Notes: a model not told the origin generated them from the sequence alone. 64,000 bases of DNA from Xiphydria camelus (GCA_963678675.1 OY783200.1:9654917-9718916); one strand, 5' to 3'; counted from the stretch's first letter, positions 31,780 to 42,660 are shown. Numbers and translations are program-made.

Positions 31780-32044
31780 CACTGAGAAAAAAATTCGGTG
31801 AAATCAACTAAACATTTAATCGAATATAATCGCAACTAAACGTTCCATTAGCTGAAATAATATTCATTTGCCTCGATAAAATAGGTATTTTCTCGACTTA
31901 ACAAAATACAATTATCGAGAAAAAAATATTACTTCAGCCAAAATACTTGATCGGGACAAATGAATATTATTTGAGTTAATAAAATATTTAACTGCGACTG
32001 TTCAGCTAAATTTCAGTTGATTTCACCGAATTTTTTTCTCAGTG
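31780..32044. mobile_element. CACTGAG-type hairpin MITE, second copy
   Basis: CACTGAGAAAAAAATTCGG and the inverse end CTCAGTG enclose 265 bp of imperfect hairpin, with TA directly on both sides, the expected target duplication. Same family as 26030-26266 but diverged. Confidence 0.8.
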
Positions 32045-32176
32045 TAACGAGAACAAATCTCTTGGTCTTTCCTCTATAGCTTACTCCCAACTCGCAATAT
32101 ATTCATCGCAGTGCTACTTCGATTACCGCACCAGAGAAATCCTAATTTCAAAACTATTCTGGGTGCATCGATTTAA

Positions 32177-32282
32177 CCCTAGATAGCTGACCTTCCAGAA
32201 GGAGACAGCTAAATGTGTATTCCCCGTATTCGTCGCAACGATGAACGCGCGCGCGTTAGCTATCTATAGATACCCTATAGGG
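32177..32282. mobile_element. TTAA-flanked element, imperfect ends
   Basis: TTAA at 32173-32176 and 32283-32286. Both ends are rich in CCCTA and ATAGCT, but pairing is offset. Weaker than the other TTAA elements. Confidence 0.5.
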
Positions 32283-32697
32283 TTAAATCGCTCGCATCGC
32301 GTAGCAAAACGCGTCGTACCGTATCTAAACTCATTCGCTTGGCGAATCACTCGAAACGAAGCGAAAAGAAAAGCTAAGAAATTAAATCCTTTCCGCGCGG
32401 CGATGCCGCTTCTAGAGGTGTTTACGGCGCGCGTTCGCGAAACGACCTTTTCTCCCCCCTTTCCGCTGTTTATCTACCGCGACTGGTGTCGCTTCGCCCG
32501 GTATCGGCGCTAAGAATATGTAGATACCTATTATAATATATCCTCGAATTTGGCCACTTCGCGTCTAATCTGTGGGTTAGCACAGTGCTAATAAATTAAA
32601 AAAGAAGAAGAAGCATATCCTCGAAGTATGCGCGCTAGAATAATCCCCGTCCCTGAATAGAAAGCGGCCGAGAGGATATAAAGACGTGTGTATCACG

Positions 32698-32889
32698 TTA
32701 GCCGAAGGGTTCGCTTCTTAGGAATCCCGTAGAGAAGAATCGAACGCGCACACGTGATTTTTTTCCTATAGCTCGTCGAAATAATTGTAAGAAAAAGGTG
32801 TCGCAAGGATAACACAATAACGTACGGCGAATTCTCTGAACGGATAAAAATAGAACGAAGAAATTGAACGAGCTTGCAAAGTTTTCCAT
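32698..32889 (-). other. Small minus-strand ORF conserved in both A and B (copy B)
   Basis: A 63-residue frame starting MENFASSFNFFVLFLSV, hydrophobic then basic. Similar start to the A copy; diverged end. No family recognised and no expression evidence. Confidence 0.25.
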
Positions 32890-33175
32890 TTCCTGTGGTA
32901 TAACGTTCGGTACACTGAGAAAATAGTTTTTTTGTAATTAATATAAGTGTACCTACTTAATCATGGCGAAAGAAAAGGAAATATTCGTTAACTATATTAC
33001 TCTATTTCTGTTTGAATAAAAAAAACCTTCTAATAATTAACATATATTCATTTAGACCAATGAAATATTTCTTTCGCCATAATCAAGTTATACATTTATT
33101 AGTTACAAATAAACTCTTCTCTGTGCAGTGCAGTATTCTTCCGCGGTAGGCAAAAAAACGTAAGATCAGACTGAC

Positions 33176-33327
33176 CTGTCAATGACTTTACTGTTGGGTC
33201 TCACCGGGACGTCGGGATTCAGCGTAACATTCGCGAACAGTCGTTCCATCTCGTCTTCCAGATTGTGATTGAAGGGGAAGAACGAGTTCGTCACGATGGG
33301 CTGCTGCGTCGGTAGTAGCTTCATCAT
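33176..33327 (-). CDS. Candidate first coding exon of an unidentified gene (copy B)
   Basis: The minus strand carries ATGATG at 33327 and a frame of 50 codons containing TQQPIVTNSFFPFNHNLED, EMERLFANVTLNPDV and SKVIDR. It ends at GACAG followed by GTCAGT, a good splice donor. The length from the ATG to the donor is 152 nt (phase 2). A GC-richer leader lies upstream to about 33,480. No domain is recognised. A related but defective version is in copy A. No downstream exon could be identified within the window, so it may be a truncated gene copy carried by the duplication. Confidence 0.4.
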
Positions 33328-33644
33328 CGTGGCTCTCGGAAAATTTTCGCCGAAACGCAACTGCAAGCGAGGATTGAGCTGTACACAGAGCGAAAACTCG
33401 TGAGAAGAGCACGACTCGCGACACGACCAGTCTTCTCGGCTGCTCGTATAAAACTATGGAGCCTCTCGCACTCGCGAGACCAAGGTGGTGGGTGCCGATG
33501 GTGGGGATGGTGACGCACTACTAAAGGCGCGTTTTTACGAGTCAATTTTAATTAGCCGATTTTAGTTGATGAACAAAAGTTGAATAAAACTTTAATCGGT
33601 TGTTTGTTCACACGTTTCCATACACTGAGTCAACAATTTCAATG

Positions 33645-34065
33645 CAAAATGGCATCGAATGCAGTTGTGCGTGAATGTGTACAGCTGATTGTAGTTTTGT
33701 TAATAGAAGAACTGAAAAGAATTGTTAATATTAATAGGAACAAAAAGTGTAGAAGACGGCGGTGTTGAGTGAGGCAGTGGATTCTAAGAAGAAATAGATT
33801 GGGAGCATCAGAAACCTTGCTGAAAGACTAGCATTAGAGGATAAAGAAGGATATAGAAACCATTTAAGAATTCCGGAAGAAAAATTTAACGAACTGCTAT
33901 TGAAAGTTCAGGATTACATAAAAAAACAAAATGCTATGATACAACAAGCAATCTCACCAAGATTAAAGCTGCAAATAACTTTAAGATATTTAGCTACAGG
34001 AGATTCATTTTTGCAACACTTGCTTCATTATACCGAATACCGAAAAATACCATTTCAAATTGTGA
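33645..34065 (+). pseudogene. PIF/Harbinger transposase N-terminal part, copy B
   Basis: As copy A: MASNAVVRECVQLIV, LGASETLL, GYRNHLRIPEEKFNELLLKV and LKLQITLRYLATGDSF, the standard Harbinger N-terminal block. A stop follows NRNKKCRRRRC, and there is a shift before the ETLL block. It ends at the same point as copy A, so the deletion that removed the DDE domain predates the duplication. Confidence 0.7.
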
Positions 34066-34324
34066 GACCAAAAATTTCCATTTCCTTGAGAATAGAACTC
34101 AAAGAATTTTCTCGTGCATCTCTATTTTTATATTTGTCTGTTCGGTGGTTCCAGAGATAATCATACTTATGATAAAGTTCCAAAAGCTTCATCATAACAC
34201 CTTCAGACCACTTAAAGCTCATTCTTTTGAACTGATTTTTGTAGATAATTCTCAACAATTTCGTGTGGTTTCCCAAATCAAATACACGCGTGTGCACCGC
34301 GGCCAGTTTTAACGCACTGAACAT
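34055..34324 (-). pseudogene. MADF/Myb-SANT DNA-binding fragment, copy B
   Basis: Minus-strand frame with LLELYHKYDYLWNHRTDKYK and NRDARENSLSSILKEM, a MADF domain lacking the rest of the protein. Convergent with the transposase piece, as in copy A. Confidence 0.7.
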
Positions 34325-34544
34325 TCGACAAAAGTTGACTGTCTAGTTCACACGTTTCAAGACAAATTTCAACTTGAAAGCAATTCCTGATGACTCATCA
34401 CTTGAACAAGAAAAGTTTGACCGGTCAAACTTTATATATTATTACTAATATATAAATATTATTAGTTTTTACTTGTCAAATCACCTTTAACATGTTGTGT
34501 ATAAGATAACAAGGTATCATTTTCTGCATTAAATAAATCGGTAT

Positions 34545-34700
34545 AGCTCCCCCTTCGGCAGAGCAACTTTGTCCAAGTTGTCGGTTATAGGTACTTACAA
34601 TGTAGCAGTGCCCCTTGCTGCACTCACAGCTCAATAACTAGCTATTATATGGCAATAGACAGCTGTGGATGTTTACGAACTGTTCACTCTTGCCATTGGA
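34545..34700 (+). repeat. Dispersed repeat, copy 2 (first at 19015-19195)
   Basis: Shares the GTAGCAGTGCCCC, AACTAGCTA and TTTACGAACTGTTCACTC blocks with copy 1. It borders and partly overlaps the transposon protein fragment that follows. Confidence 0.55.
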
Positions 34701-35600
34701 ACCGTTGTTAAAGTGGCGCATTCTGTAATTGAGAATATCCAGGGAAAAATATTTTTTCGTGTAAATAAAATCGTTTAATATTCTTCCAGTTTCGTATCTG
34801 CATATACCTTCATAAAGATCATGCATGGGCTATAAAGCGATATTCTCTGTCACGTGAAAGTTGGGGATGGTGTTAAATAAGTACTCTTCAATTACTCCGT
34901 TAGTGCTATTTCTTACGTCTTTGTCATAACCACTTTTCGTTCGTATAAGGCTACTTTTTTCCTTAGTCAGTACTTTGCACTCTTCTGTGCTGGCTGTGCA
35001 AACTCGGCATACGCGTAATAATTATTTTTATACCATAAAAGAGTGTGCATCCCTAAGCTATCTCCTACAACAAACGCTAATGCGAAATAAACTTGTTCGT
35101 GTTGTCCGTTGACATTGATAACGATACCGCATTTCTCGAGATCTGAAATCTGGTTGATCACATGACTAAACATAATTCGATTGCACAAACGTTGATGATC
35201 TTTGGCTAAGTGAAGAGTTGCGGTAAAAATATATTTTCAAGCATGCTCGAGTACTCATCAGGTATACATGCAATATTGCAGTAAACTGCCCCGCGTTTAT
35301 GTACTCCTCGATGAGATCCTAACGGATTATTTATTTCTAAATCTTCGAAAAATACTTTCTAGATTGCACGATATAAAATTTCGCTTCTGACGCACGCGTT
35401 CTCTCCACACTCCGTCACCTAACCAAGTCCATCATGGAAAGATACTCTGAGTGGAAAAACTGTCTTTTCTTACAGTCTCTGCTCAGTTTTTTCCCCATAT
35501 TTCACTTTGAACAATCGAAACGATGGCTTTACTTTTCTTGCAATCTTCAATGTGAGATTTGATGCAGGTGAATACGTTTGGCATTTCCAGGAATGTGGTC
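34690..35600 (-). pseudogene. Transposon protein fragment (HDLxEG family), copy 2
   Basis: From high to low coordinates the minus strand encodes INNPLGSHRGVHKRGAVYC, then NRIMFSHVINQISDLEKCG, VYFALAFVVGDSLGMHTLL, TKSGYDKDVRNSTNGVIEEY and MHDLYEGICRYETGRIL. This order is the core of a common animal transposon family with the motifs GxHxGxxKxGAVY, VxGDxLGxxxxLG and HDLxEGICRY. There are frameshifts near 35030, a stop just before MHDLYEG, and an unrelated insertion near 35360-35440. It shares the upstream half with copy 1. Confidence 0.65.
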
Positions 35601-36237
35601 AGGACAGTGTTAATAGGAACAACTTGTAATTCTGTATTCCCGACAACCAATTTCGTGTTTTCTTTTTAGTATATCGAGTTTTTTAAAAACTATCACCAAC
35701 TATATCTGGCAATGGTTTAATGAGACAATTCTTTTGTTGAAAACGTTTAAAAGCCATATACTCGCTTTGAAATGGTTTAAACGCTTCCTTAATAATTTCA
35801 ATTCTGCACGTAAATTATACAAGGTATCGTTAGCAGAATTCTGGTAGAGCTGCTGAAAAGTTCAATGAAAGCAAAGTTGTAAAATTCGGACGTATATAAA
35901 CGACAAAATTCTGTGCACTATATTTCTAGGCAAAGTAGACTGAAAAAAAAAGAATAAATCATGATCCTAAAGTGAGATTAAAAATTATATCTTTTAGAAG
36001 GATAATCGGAGTACGAAAACAGGCAAATGCTTCAAAGGAATATAGTGGAGCATGTCTTGCAGATTTTTGAGTTTTGAGCATCTACGTATGTTTTTACACA
36101 TAGACCCCTTTCAGGTGCATTGGGGTTTGCACTTACAATCGTTTTCAAGGAAAATATATATTTTTGCACATATGGAACTTATTGTTAGACCCTTTAGAAG
36201 ATATACTCTTCAATTATCCTACCAGTGAGTATAAATT
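35601..36237. other. AT-rich stretch with a partial MITE
   Basis: Around 35940-36020 the sequence (ATTAAAAATTATATCTTTTAG, GAAGGATAATCGGAGTACG) is related to the hairpin at 58411-58568. Nothing else recognised. Confidence 0.4.
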
Positions 36238-36533
36238 TTAATTCTACGAGGCATAGTTTTTAACCTTGCTATGATAATTTTGGTTCTTATTTGGCAAATA
36301 TCAATGATGCAAAGATTCTGCATGATATTTCAAATTCTCCGACGGAATTAAGAAACTTGCTTCGTAGAGGAGATAAATTGGTCCTTGATAGAGGCTTCCG
36401 GGATATTATAGAATATTTATAGAAGAGCAAGGTTTTGAAGTACATATGCCTGCATTAACAGGAAAACGTGCTCAATCGTCGTGTGAAGAATCAAATCACT
36501 CTCGATATATCACTAAAGTTCGGTAGGCAGTAA
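36238..36533 (+). pseudogene. DDE_Tnp_4-type transposase fragment
   Basis: The frame reads GSYLANINDAKILHDI, then LRRGDKLVLDRGFRDIIEYL, a stop and shift, and EEQGFEVHMPALTGKR with SRYITKVR before another stop in place of the conserved Trp. The NDA and LDRGFRD motifs hold the catalytic region of an insect family related to ISL2EU/Harbinger. The rest of the gene is absent. Confidence 0.65.
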
Positions 36534-36689
36534 ATTATATTCAATCATTAATATTTAAAAAATGATAATAATAATTTTTATATGTATTATTTTTATATAG
36601 CATAACCATCGCAACACTGAGAACTCATACAAATTTCATGAAATTAATTGACCAATCATTAAAAAAATTACCAAATATGAGCCTTGCCG

Positions 36690-36899
36690 TTCTAATCACG
36701 GGGAAATCGTATCGTAAGCGTACCACCGTCCGTCGCGCTAACCGTGAACTGATTAGTGCTTGCCGATGTAGGCTTTCTTCAGCCCCATGCTTTTGCTGAT
36801 CACCGTTCTCACGTCGGACTTGAAGAACGGCAGCACCGATCCCGTTTGCTTGGCTTTGAGCACCTTCTGCACGGTCTTCACAAGGACTGAGCTCGTCTC
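36690..36899 (-). pseudogene. cher: Filamin exon: linker and start of an Ig-like repeat
   Basis: The minus strand opens after an AG acceptor (GAACTCAG) at 36900 and reads VLVKTVQKVLKAKQTGSVLP, FFKSDVRTVISKSMGLKK and AYIGKH. A shift follows, and then NQFTVSATDGG. This matches the filamin segment with KSDASKVxxKGxGLKKAYxGKxNQFTV. The frame shift and loss of following code near 36,700 mark it as decayed. It is the last filamin piece in the window in gene order. Confidence 0.75.
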
Positions 36900-36989
36900 C
36901 TGAGTTCCCCTTTCCGCCAAGTCGGCGCCTGGTTTTGCGTAACGAGAAGAAGAGAAAAAATCGTTGCAATAGCCCTAGACTCGTTCTCA

Positions 36990-37814
36990 CGGCCCGATCT
37001 TGTCGTCATCGTCATGCCGAAGGGCGAGCTCCGTCTGGAAGCTGGAGTTGCAGATGAAATAAATGCAGATGTTCAACTGCAGTTCGGTCGCGCACCACTA
37101 CTTTCCACTGGCAGATTCTGGCTGCTGATCTCGAAACGTTCCTCCTTCACCTCTCCGACCGCTTCATCCTCAACCACCTCTTCCTCTGTCACTCGCTCTC
37201 CCCCACCTCACTCACTCACTCTTTCTCATCTAACACTACCCAAATATAACTATAATACATCCCCATTGGCGTACTCATCTCCATATTCACTGTAACCAGC
37301 AGCCACTCCACCAAGATATCAATCCCCGTAACAAATTATATAGTCGACGGTATTTTTGGACCACCGCTGCGGACCAAACCCAACGATACGGCGCGGCGGC
37401 AACCAATTTCACGATTCGCCCCCGATCGAGACGGGTTCTTCTTTTTCTCCCGGTAGAGAAGAATCGAGCGATGGCAACGAAAGAGGAAATATTTGCGAAC
37501 GAAGCGACCCTTGCGAGGAATTGAAACGAGCGTCCTCGGAGACGTTGGCGATCTACCCGAGGATGATTCACGTTTAGATTCCGCGAATATTCGCAGAAGA
37601 GAGGCCAGACTCTCGGGGTGTAACAATGTTTCTCCAGCTGCTTCTCTCCGACTCCCTCACGGCGAAACATCCACTTACACGCAAGCCCAAAACAAACATC
37701 TCAAGATGTCTTCGTTGGGCTTACGATTATGGAGAAGCTTCGCAACGTTACGAAGGACTATTTCGCATCCGAGATGAGGTCGAAAATTTTTTCAAAGGAA
37801 AACTAAGGACTCAC
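36990..37814. other. Presumed filamin intron; no other gene recognised
   Basis: Moderately GC-rich with several short open frames on both strands (for example at 37014-37295 and 37336-37626). None matches a family I know. It lies between two filamin exons in the same orientation. Confidence 0.4.
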
Positions 37815-38763
37815 CGGGTTCGGCTACGGTGTAGTTGATGCAGCAGCTATCGTCCTTTCGATCCTTGAAGTAGATCTACGCATTGCTGGGCCCGTCCACC
37901 GACACTGCCAAGATTCCAGCGCTAGTCTTCCTAGTCCAGATGCCGAGCTCGCGCGGCTCGTCCAGCATGAGGCCGGGACCAGCTACGCGAACGCACTGCG
38001 CACCGCCGTCCCTAAGCGGTCCTATGCGGTGCACCGAAATCGTGTGCATGCCCAGCATTTTCGAGGTGAACGCCACGGTGTAGAGGCCGTCCTCGACCTC
38101 CTCGGTCTCCGCGTCTTCGGTGACGCATCTTGAAGGTGAGCTTGCATTGGCTACCGACTTCGGTGATGGGCACGGCCTCGCGCGGCTGCTGGATCTTCTC
38201 GCGCTAGCGATTGCTGCCCTCGCCGAAGACCACGACTGTAAACGGCGAGCCCTCGACATGGCGATCGGCGAACTTGAGATTAATGATGTAGCCGGGCTCG
38301 GTGGGCTTGTCGGAGATATTTAGAATGCCGTCCTCTTTCCCCTTGCACTGGATCTCGGCCTCGCAGAGGCCCTTCACGGAGAGGAAGAGCCCGCCGAAGC
38401 CGGCGTTTCTCGTATCAATGGAAAACGTGTTCTCCACGTGGATCTCGACCATATTCAGAGCGTAACCGGATATCAACACCTACGCATCGTCTACTTTCCA
38501 GTCCATGACGTAGATCTTGAAGAGCGATTCGAGGATGTGCTTACCCATACGCTTGACCGCCACGTTGTGGTCGCCGGACCGCTGAATGAAGGACATGCAC
38601 ACGTTGCCGTCGGGCAGCTTTTTCAGGAAACAGAGCTCCTAAAAGCCGCTTGGCGCGGTGACCGAGACGTTTAGGGTCCTGATATCGGCGTCAGACACCT
38701 TAGCCGCTAGCTGAACCTCGCTCAACCATGTCACCGAGATCTGACTCCCCTTGCGACCGTCAC
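37815..38763 (-). pseudogene. cher: Filamin large exon: several Ig-like (filamin) repeats
   Basis: A 949-nt stretch bounded by an AG acceptor (GATTTTAG, just above 38763) and a GTGAGT donor (below 37815). Filamin cross-links actin filaments through its dimer of Ig repeat rods. The translation shows PSGF then [33 protein letters not shown] with [35 protein letters not shown] and GEGSNR, and EEVEDGLYTVAFTSKMLGMHT. It ends in GPSNA, stop, FKDRKDDS and NYTVAEPG. These follow the order of insect filamin closely. TAG stops replace conserved E, K and D codons, and there are frame changes near 38130 and 38240, so this copy is non-functional unless the sequence contains errors. Confidence 0.85.
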
Positions 38764-38858
38764 CTAAAATCATTCGTGAGCCGCTAGCTCGCGATATACA
38801 CTCTCGGCATCGAGATAGATCCGTCCGTCGATGTTGTTCGCAGTTCTGCGATGCTTAC

Positions 38859-39040
38859 CGGTATCTTGAACACGCAGAGACTGCCCCAGATGTGCTTGTC
38901 GCCAAACTTCGCCGAGATTCTGTACCATCCAGGTGCGGTGAGAAGATATAGGAAACGGAAACCGTGCCGTCCTTGTTATGGCGGCAGGAGATTCCTGCCT
39001 TGCCGGCTCTCGTGCCTTTCGTGGAGAAGATGAAACTTCC
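38859..39040 (-). pseudogene. cher: Filamin exon piece, left arm of a palindrome
   Basis: The minus strand from the palindrome centre reads [30 protein letters not shown] and AKFGDKHIWG, and ends at a GTAAGC donor (38858). A 95-nt intron (38764-38858) joins it to the next exon. It lacks about 33 nt present in the right arm (the VEGPSK region). Confidence 0.8.
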
Positions 39041-39581
39041 CGAAGTTTCACCATCTTCACGAAGGGCGGGGGAGTCGGCAAACTCGTCCTCGGCGTCGAA
39101 GGGCCCAGCAAGGCGGGAATCCATGGCCGCGACAACAAGGACGGCACGGTTTCAGTTTCCTATCTTCCCACCGCGCCTGCATGATACAGGATCTCGGTCA
39201 AGTTTGGCGACAAGCACATCTGGGGCAGCCCCTGCGTGTTCAACATACCGGTAAGCATAGCGGTGCTGCGAACAACATCGGCGGACCGATCTATCTCGAT
39301 ACCGAGAGTGTATATCGCGAGCTAGCCGCGCACGAATGATTTCAGGCGAAGGTCGCAAGAGGAGTCAGATCTCGGTGACATGGTTGAGCGAGGTTCACCT
39401 ACCGGCAAAGGTGCCTGACGCCGATATCAGGGCCATAAACGGCTCAGTCACCGCGCCGAGCGGCTTTGAGGAGCTCTGCTTCCTGAAGAAGCTGCCCGAC
39501 GGGAACATATGCATATCCTTCATTCAGCGAGTCCGGCGACCAAAACGTGGCGGTCAAGCGTATGGGTAAGCACATCCTCAA
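39041..39581 (+). pseudogene. cher: Inverted duplicate of filamin exons, right arm
   Basis: The plus strand repeats the same filamin code away from the centre: [37 protein letters not shown], a GTAAGC donor at 39251, a 95-nt intron (39251-39345), then GEGRKRSQISV, LPAKVPDADIRAINGSVTAP and SGFEELCFLKKLPDGN. It breaks off at 39581 by a one-base shift and loss of similarity. SGFEEL is intact here where the left copy has a stop. Confidence 0.8.
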
Positions 39582-40210
39582 ATTGCCCTTATTTTTGCAC
39601 GCGTCAAAAATAAGGACAACGTTTTGTAGCGGCCGCTCTGTTGCGGTGCCGCTATCCTAGGAAACCGTAGTTTTAGATCAATTAGCCCCGCAACTCTACA
39701 ACTCTTTATCGAATCGTATTATTATTTAATGGTTTATTTCTTAGAACAAAGAAGAACTTAAATACATATGTACATGTGAACATATGGAACACTTTTTTTT
39801 AGATTTCTATACGAATTCTTTGAAATTTCAACGAATTAAAAATAGAGCTATCAATGGGGTCAGAGTATTTCCACAAAAATTTCAGAAAATTCTTTAGTTT
39901 CCCTAACTCATCCATGAAAATTTCAGGTTTTCCAGCTGCCAGACCGCTAGGCACCGGCGAAAGTCGCGTCTCCGGTGAACATACCTTCAACGTGTTCTTC
40001 GTTAAACTATTTGGAATCGTTGTCGTGCATCCCGATAAAATCTCGAGGTGCGAAAACACGTGATACATCTCGAGAGCTATTTTAAGCCTGGAAGTAGCGT
40101 AGAAAATACCCGAGAATACCGAACCGCGTCGGGCGATGTAACTAGTTTGCGCGGCGTATCGAACGACGCGGAGAGAAGTCTGGATTTTATCGCAGATACG
40201 GCACACTTAC
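39582..40210. other. Presumed filamin intron
   Basis: Mixed composition. A minus-strand frame spans it (39799-40206), but only its start, beyond the GTAAGT donor at 40210, lies next to the exon and it shows no filamin signature. Nothing else recognised. Confidence 0.4.
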
Positions 40211-40367
40211 CGGTGACTTTGCCGTCGGTCGAAGGCGGTGGGATATTGCTCGGTTGTATATCGTGGAGCTCCTTCTTGGAGGAGTCCTGTTTGGTGGTCG
40301 TACGCTTGGTGGTAACGCTCTAAGTCTCTTGGACGCTCGTACTGCATTCCCTATACTCCTCTGAGTC
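40211..40367 (-). pseudogene. Candidate filamin-gene exon (Ser/Thr-rich linker)
   Basis: A 157-nt minus-strand segment is bounded by a TTTCAG acceptor and a GTAAGT donor. It reads YRECSTSVQET, a TAG, SVTTKRTTTKQDSSKKELHD and IPPPSTDGKVT. The composition suits a flexible hinge between filamin repeats and the strand and position agree with the flanking filamin exons, but there is no domain to prove it. Confidence 0.45.
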
Positions 40368-40851
40368 CTGAAATCCCATCAAACGATACACGTCACCTCG
40401 AAATTCCGCACAAACGAAAGACGGAAAAAACAGAATTCACGAATGCACATGGTTTCTCGAGAAATGGTGGAAGCGGAAGATGCGACGTCTCATTAGGATG
40501 GAGCCTACATACGTCTCCGAGGCTGGTGCCGAGCTAAAAAGCGTTACGCGGCTTAAAGTGATATTACGCAAAGACGAAGCAGCAGTCCTTGCAACATTTT
40601 TCCCTGTTAATGCGTGCGTACGAAGACAACGATGCTCTACGCGCGATAACGAAATTCGACAGTACTATAATAGACGCCAGACTCTCCTACCCGCGCTTTT
40701 CTAATGCAGCATTAAACAGAGGGTTGAGGTTTCGTTGTACTCTCTCATAGCTACATCATAGCAAGGAAATACGGCGGCGACTGTTTTTCTGCATTTCGAG
40801 AATTATTTAGCTGAGATCTGTCCACTGAAGCGCAGCATGTCAAACAGGCGA

Positions 40852-41099
40852 GGATGACATTAAATAATTAACCAATGAGGATTGAAGAGGTACTGATTCA
40901 GCGATTTTTATCTCATGAATCAGTGTACCCTGACTAACTATCATCTGGAAAATTCCTATTAGCTTTTTCCAAAATCACCAGAGTGAAAATAGCTCATAAG
41001 AATTTTCCAAGTGATAGTCAGTGAGAGCATACCGAATGATCGAATGAAAATCGTTGAATCAGTATTCAATCCTCATTGATTAATAATTTAATGTCATCC
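40852..41099. mobile_element. Hairpin MITE of about 248 bp
   Basis: GGATGACATTAAATAATTA and the inverse end TTTAATGTCATCC, with CAATGAGGATTGAA/TTCAATCCTCATTG and GACTATCA pairs inside. Confidence 0.75.
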
Positions 41100-41178
41100 G
41101 ATAAACATTGAAATTTCATTGAGCAACCACCGCATCTGTTGAACCAGTGTGCCGTGAAACAAATTTAATATTTCTTAA

Positions 41179-41269
41179 CCATTAGAGGACGGGGGTGATC
41201 CCTAAAGGGACCTAAAGGGACCACCCTGGGAACACAAACTATTAAAAAAAAATCCCTGTCCTCTAAAGG
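41179..41269. mobile_element. 91-bp TTAA-flanked element
   Basis: Ends CCATTAGAGGACGGG and the inverse of CCTTTAGAGGACAGGG, with TTAA at 41175-41178 and 41270-41273. Contains a direct CCTAAAGGGA repeat. Confidence 0.75.
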
Positions 41270-41449
41270 TTAAAAGTGTCAAAAAATCGAAAATACGCCA
41301 CGTGACACGCCGACTGTAATGACTCCACACAGAAAGCAGCTGCTGCGATGCTGGAGGAAATTGTATTGGTTTCAGCGTGATAATTTGAAGATCGTTATCA
41401 CGTGCCCGAATTTACTGTATGCATAGAAGTCTAATATTGCTCGAAATAC

Positions 41450-41470
41450 CGCGCGCGCGCGCGCGCGCGT
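41450..41470. repeat. (GC)n microsatellite
   Basis: Ten CG/GC dinucleotides in a row, a Z-DNA-prone tract in otherwise AT-rich DNA. Confidence 0.8.
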
Positions 41471-41855
41471 TGCCTGTAAAATCCCTTTGAAATCGTTGCA
41501 ATCGCCTGTGAATTTTTCAAATTTATAATAAATTTTTCAACGATCAGATAAAAAAAAACCGCGGATTAGCGGACCAGAAATAGTCAAATAGGATCGATTA
41601 AAATTCATAATAGTGCATTGAAATAAATACAAAAAGAATAATTAAAGTCCTACTAAATTGTGTCAATTTTTCCGATTTCCAACAATATTAAAAAATGGTC
41701 CTTAACGGCTATTTGAAGAAGACAGGCTGTAATCCATTCGAATAAATTATTAGTCCAAGTAACTATAGATCTGCATTCAAGACCCGCAACCGCCGATTTA
41801 GTCAAGTTTACTGCATTTTTCTCTTAACGTACAAAAAATAACGGCAGACTCTTAC

Positions 41856-42135
41856 CAGTACTTGAACCTCGAGATCTCCGTATCTGGCCTCGGAAATGTC
41901 GACGGTGAGTTCCCTGAAGAACTTTACACCGACTTGAACGATATTACTCGCCGGGGGTAGCTGATAAGTCATTTTGTAACTCCGTCTCCACGATTTTTGA
42001 TATCCGGCTTCTGAACCTGATTCTGGCCCTTATCCGTCTTCAGCTATCCGGGGCACGGGGATGTTGTCGTAGAGAATGTCGACCCTCTGTGGACCACTTC
42101 GAAGGGCACGTAATAGACCGACAAAATTTTGTCGA
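41856..42135 (-). pseudogene. Possible filamin Ig-repeat exon remnant
   Basis: The minus strand includes ILSVYYVPFEVVHR and, after a shift, VDILYDNIPVP, which fits the filamin repeat pattern YxVxYxPxxxGxHxVxVxYxxxxIPxSP. Further on are VKFFRELTVDISEARYGDLE and a GTAAGA donor at 41855. There is at least one stop. Position and strand agree with the other filamin pieces; similarity is moderate. Confidence 0.4.
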
Positions 42136-42458
42136 TACGGAGTCTACATTGTCTGTGTGCTCTAGTTGGGGTCGGCGATTGTTCACATGAAGTCCTCGCA
42201 CGTTTGGCTCAGCACCAGCCTCTCTGAAGACGTATGTAGACGTATGTATATAGACGAATGTATGTAGGATTTTCATACAAACTTAAATTCCCTGTTTTAC
42301 CACCTTAGAGGAAGCATTTCGTAAAATCCTTTCTTAGTGAATGCTTATGTCGTAAAGGAAATCTACTGTCCAAATTTCAGGAAATTAGTTTCAGTGGTTT
42401 CGACTCGGTGTTGATGAATCAGTCAGTAAATCAGGATACGTTTTTTATTACTATTTGA

Positions 42459-42660
42459 GGCTAAACTTGCTCGTCATGAAAGAAACTCGAATCACTATTA
42501 TCTCATTATCAATGAATTTTTGGCCTTTATCGATGCAATACATTATTGTAGAATGAAACGTAATATTCAAAAAAGTATTATACAAATATCAGCCAAAAGC
42601 TCACAAGTAATGAGCTCAGAATAGTGATTGACGCTTCTTTCCTGACGAGTAAGTTTAGCC
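42459..42660. mobile_element. Hairpin MITE with GGCTAAACTTGCTCGTCA ends
   Basis: The left end GGCTAAACTTGCTCGTCA (42459 onward) is mirrored at 42643-42660, with AATCACTATT/AATAGTGATT pairs inside. Confidence 0.75.

Larger units (their letters stand above)
32343..34440 (+). repeat. Duplicated segment B (direct copy of A, 21571-23850)
   Basis: Same order of blocks as segment A, including the small hairpin at about 32955-33090, the candidate exon and the deleted Harbinger element. B retains the better exon. Confidence 0.8.
38530..39581. repeat. Zero-spacer palindrome of filamin DNA
   Basis: Arms 38530-39040 and 39041-39581 are inverse copies including two exons and their 95-nt intron. The centre is GAAACTTC-CC-GAAGTTTC. 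Arms differ by roughly ten percent plus a 33-nt deletion. Just beyond the right arm is a small perfect hairpin (CTTATTTTTG/CAAAAATAAG, near 39588-39615). Confidence 0.85.

Noticed and set aside
37014..37626. Ser/Pro-rich and basic frames between filamin exons
   Set aside because: No homology recognised and overlapping frames on both strands; treated as intron.
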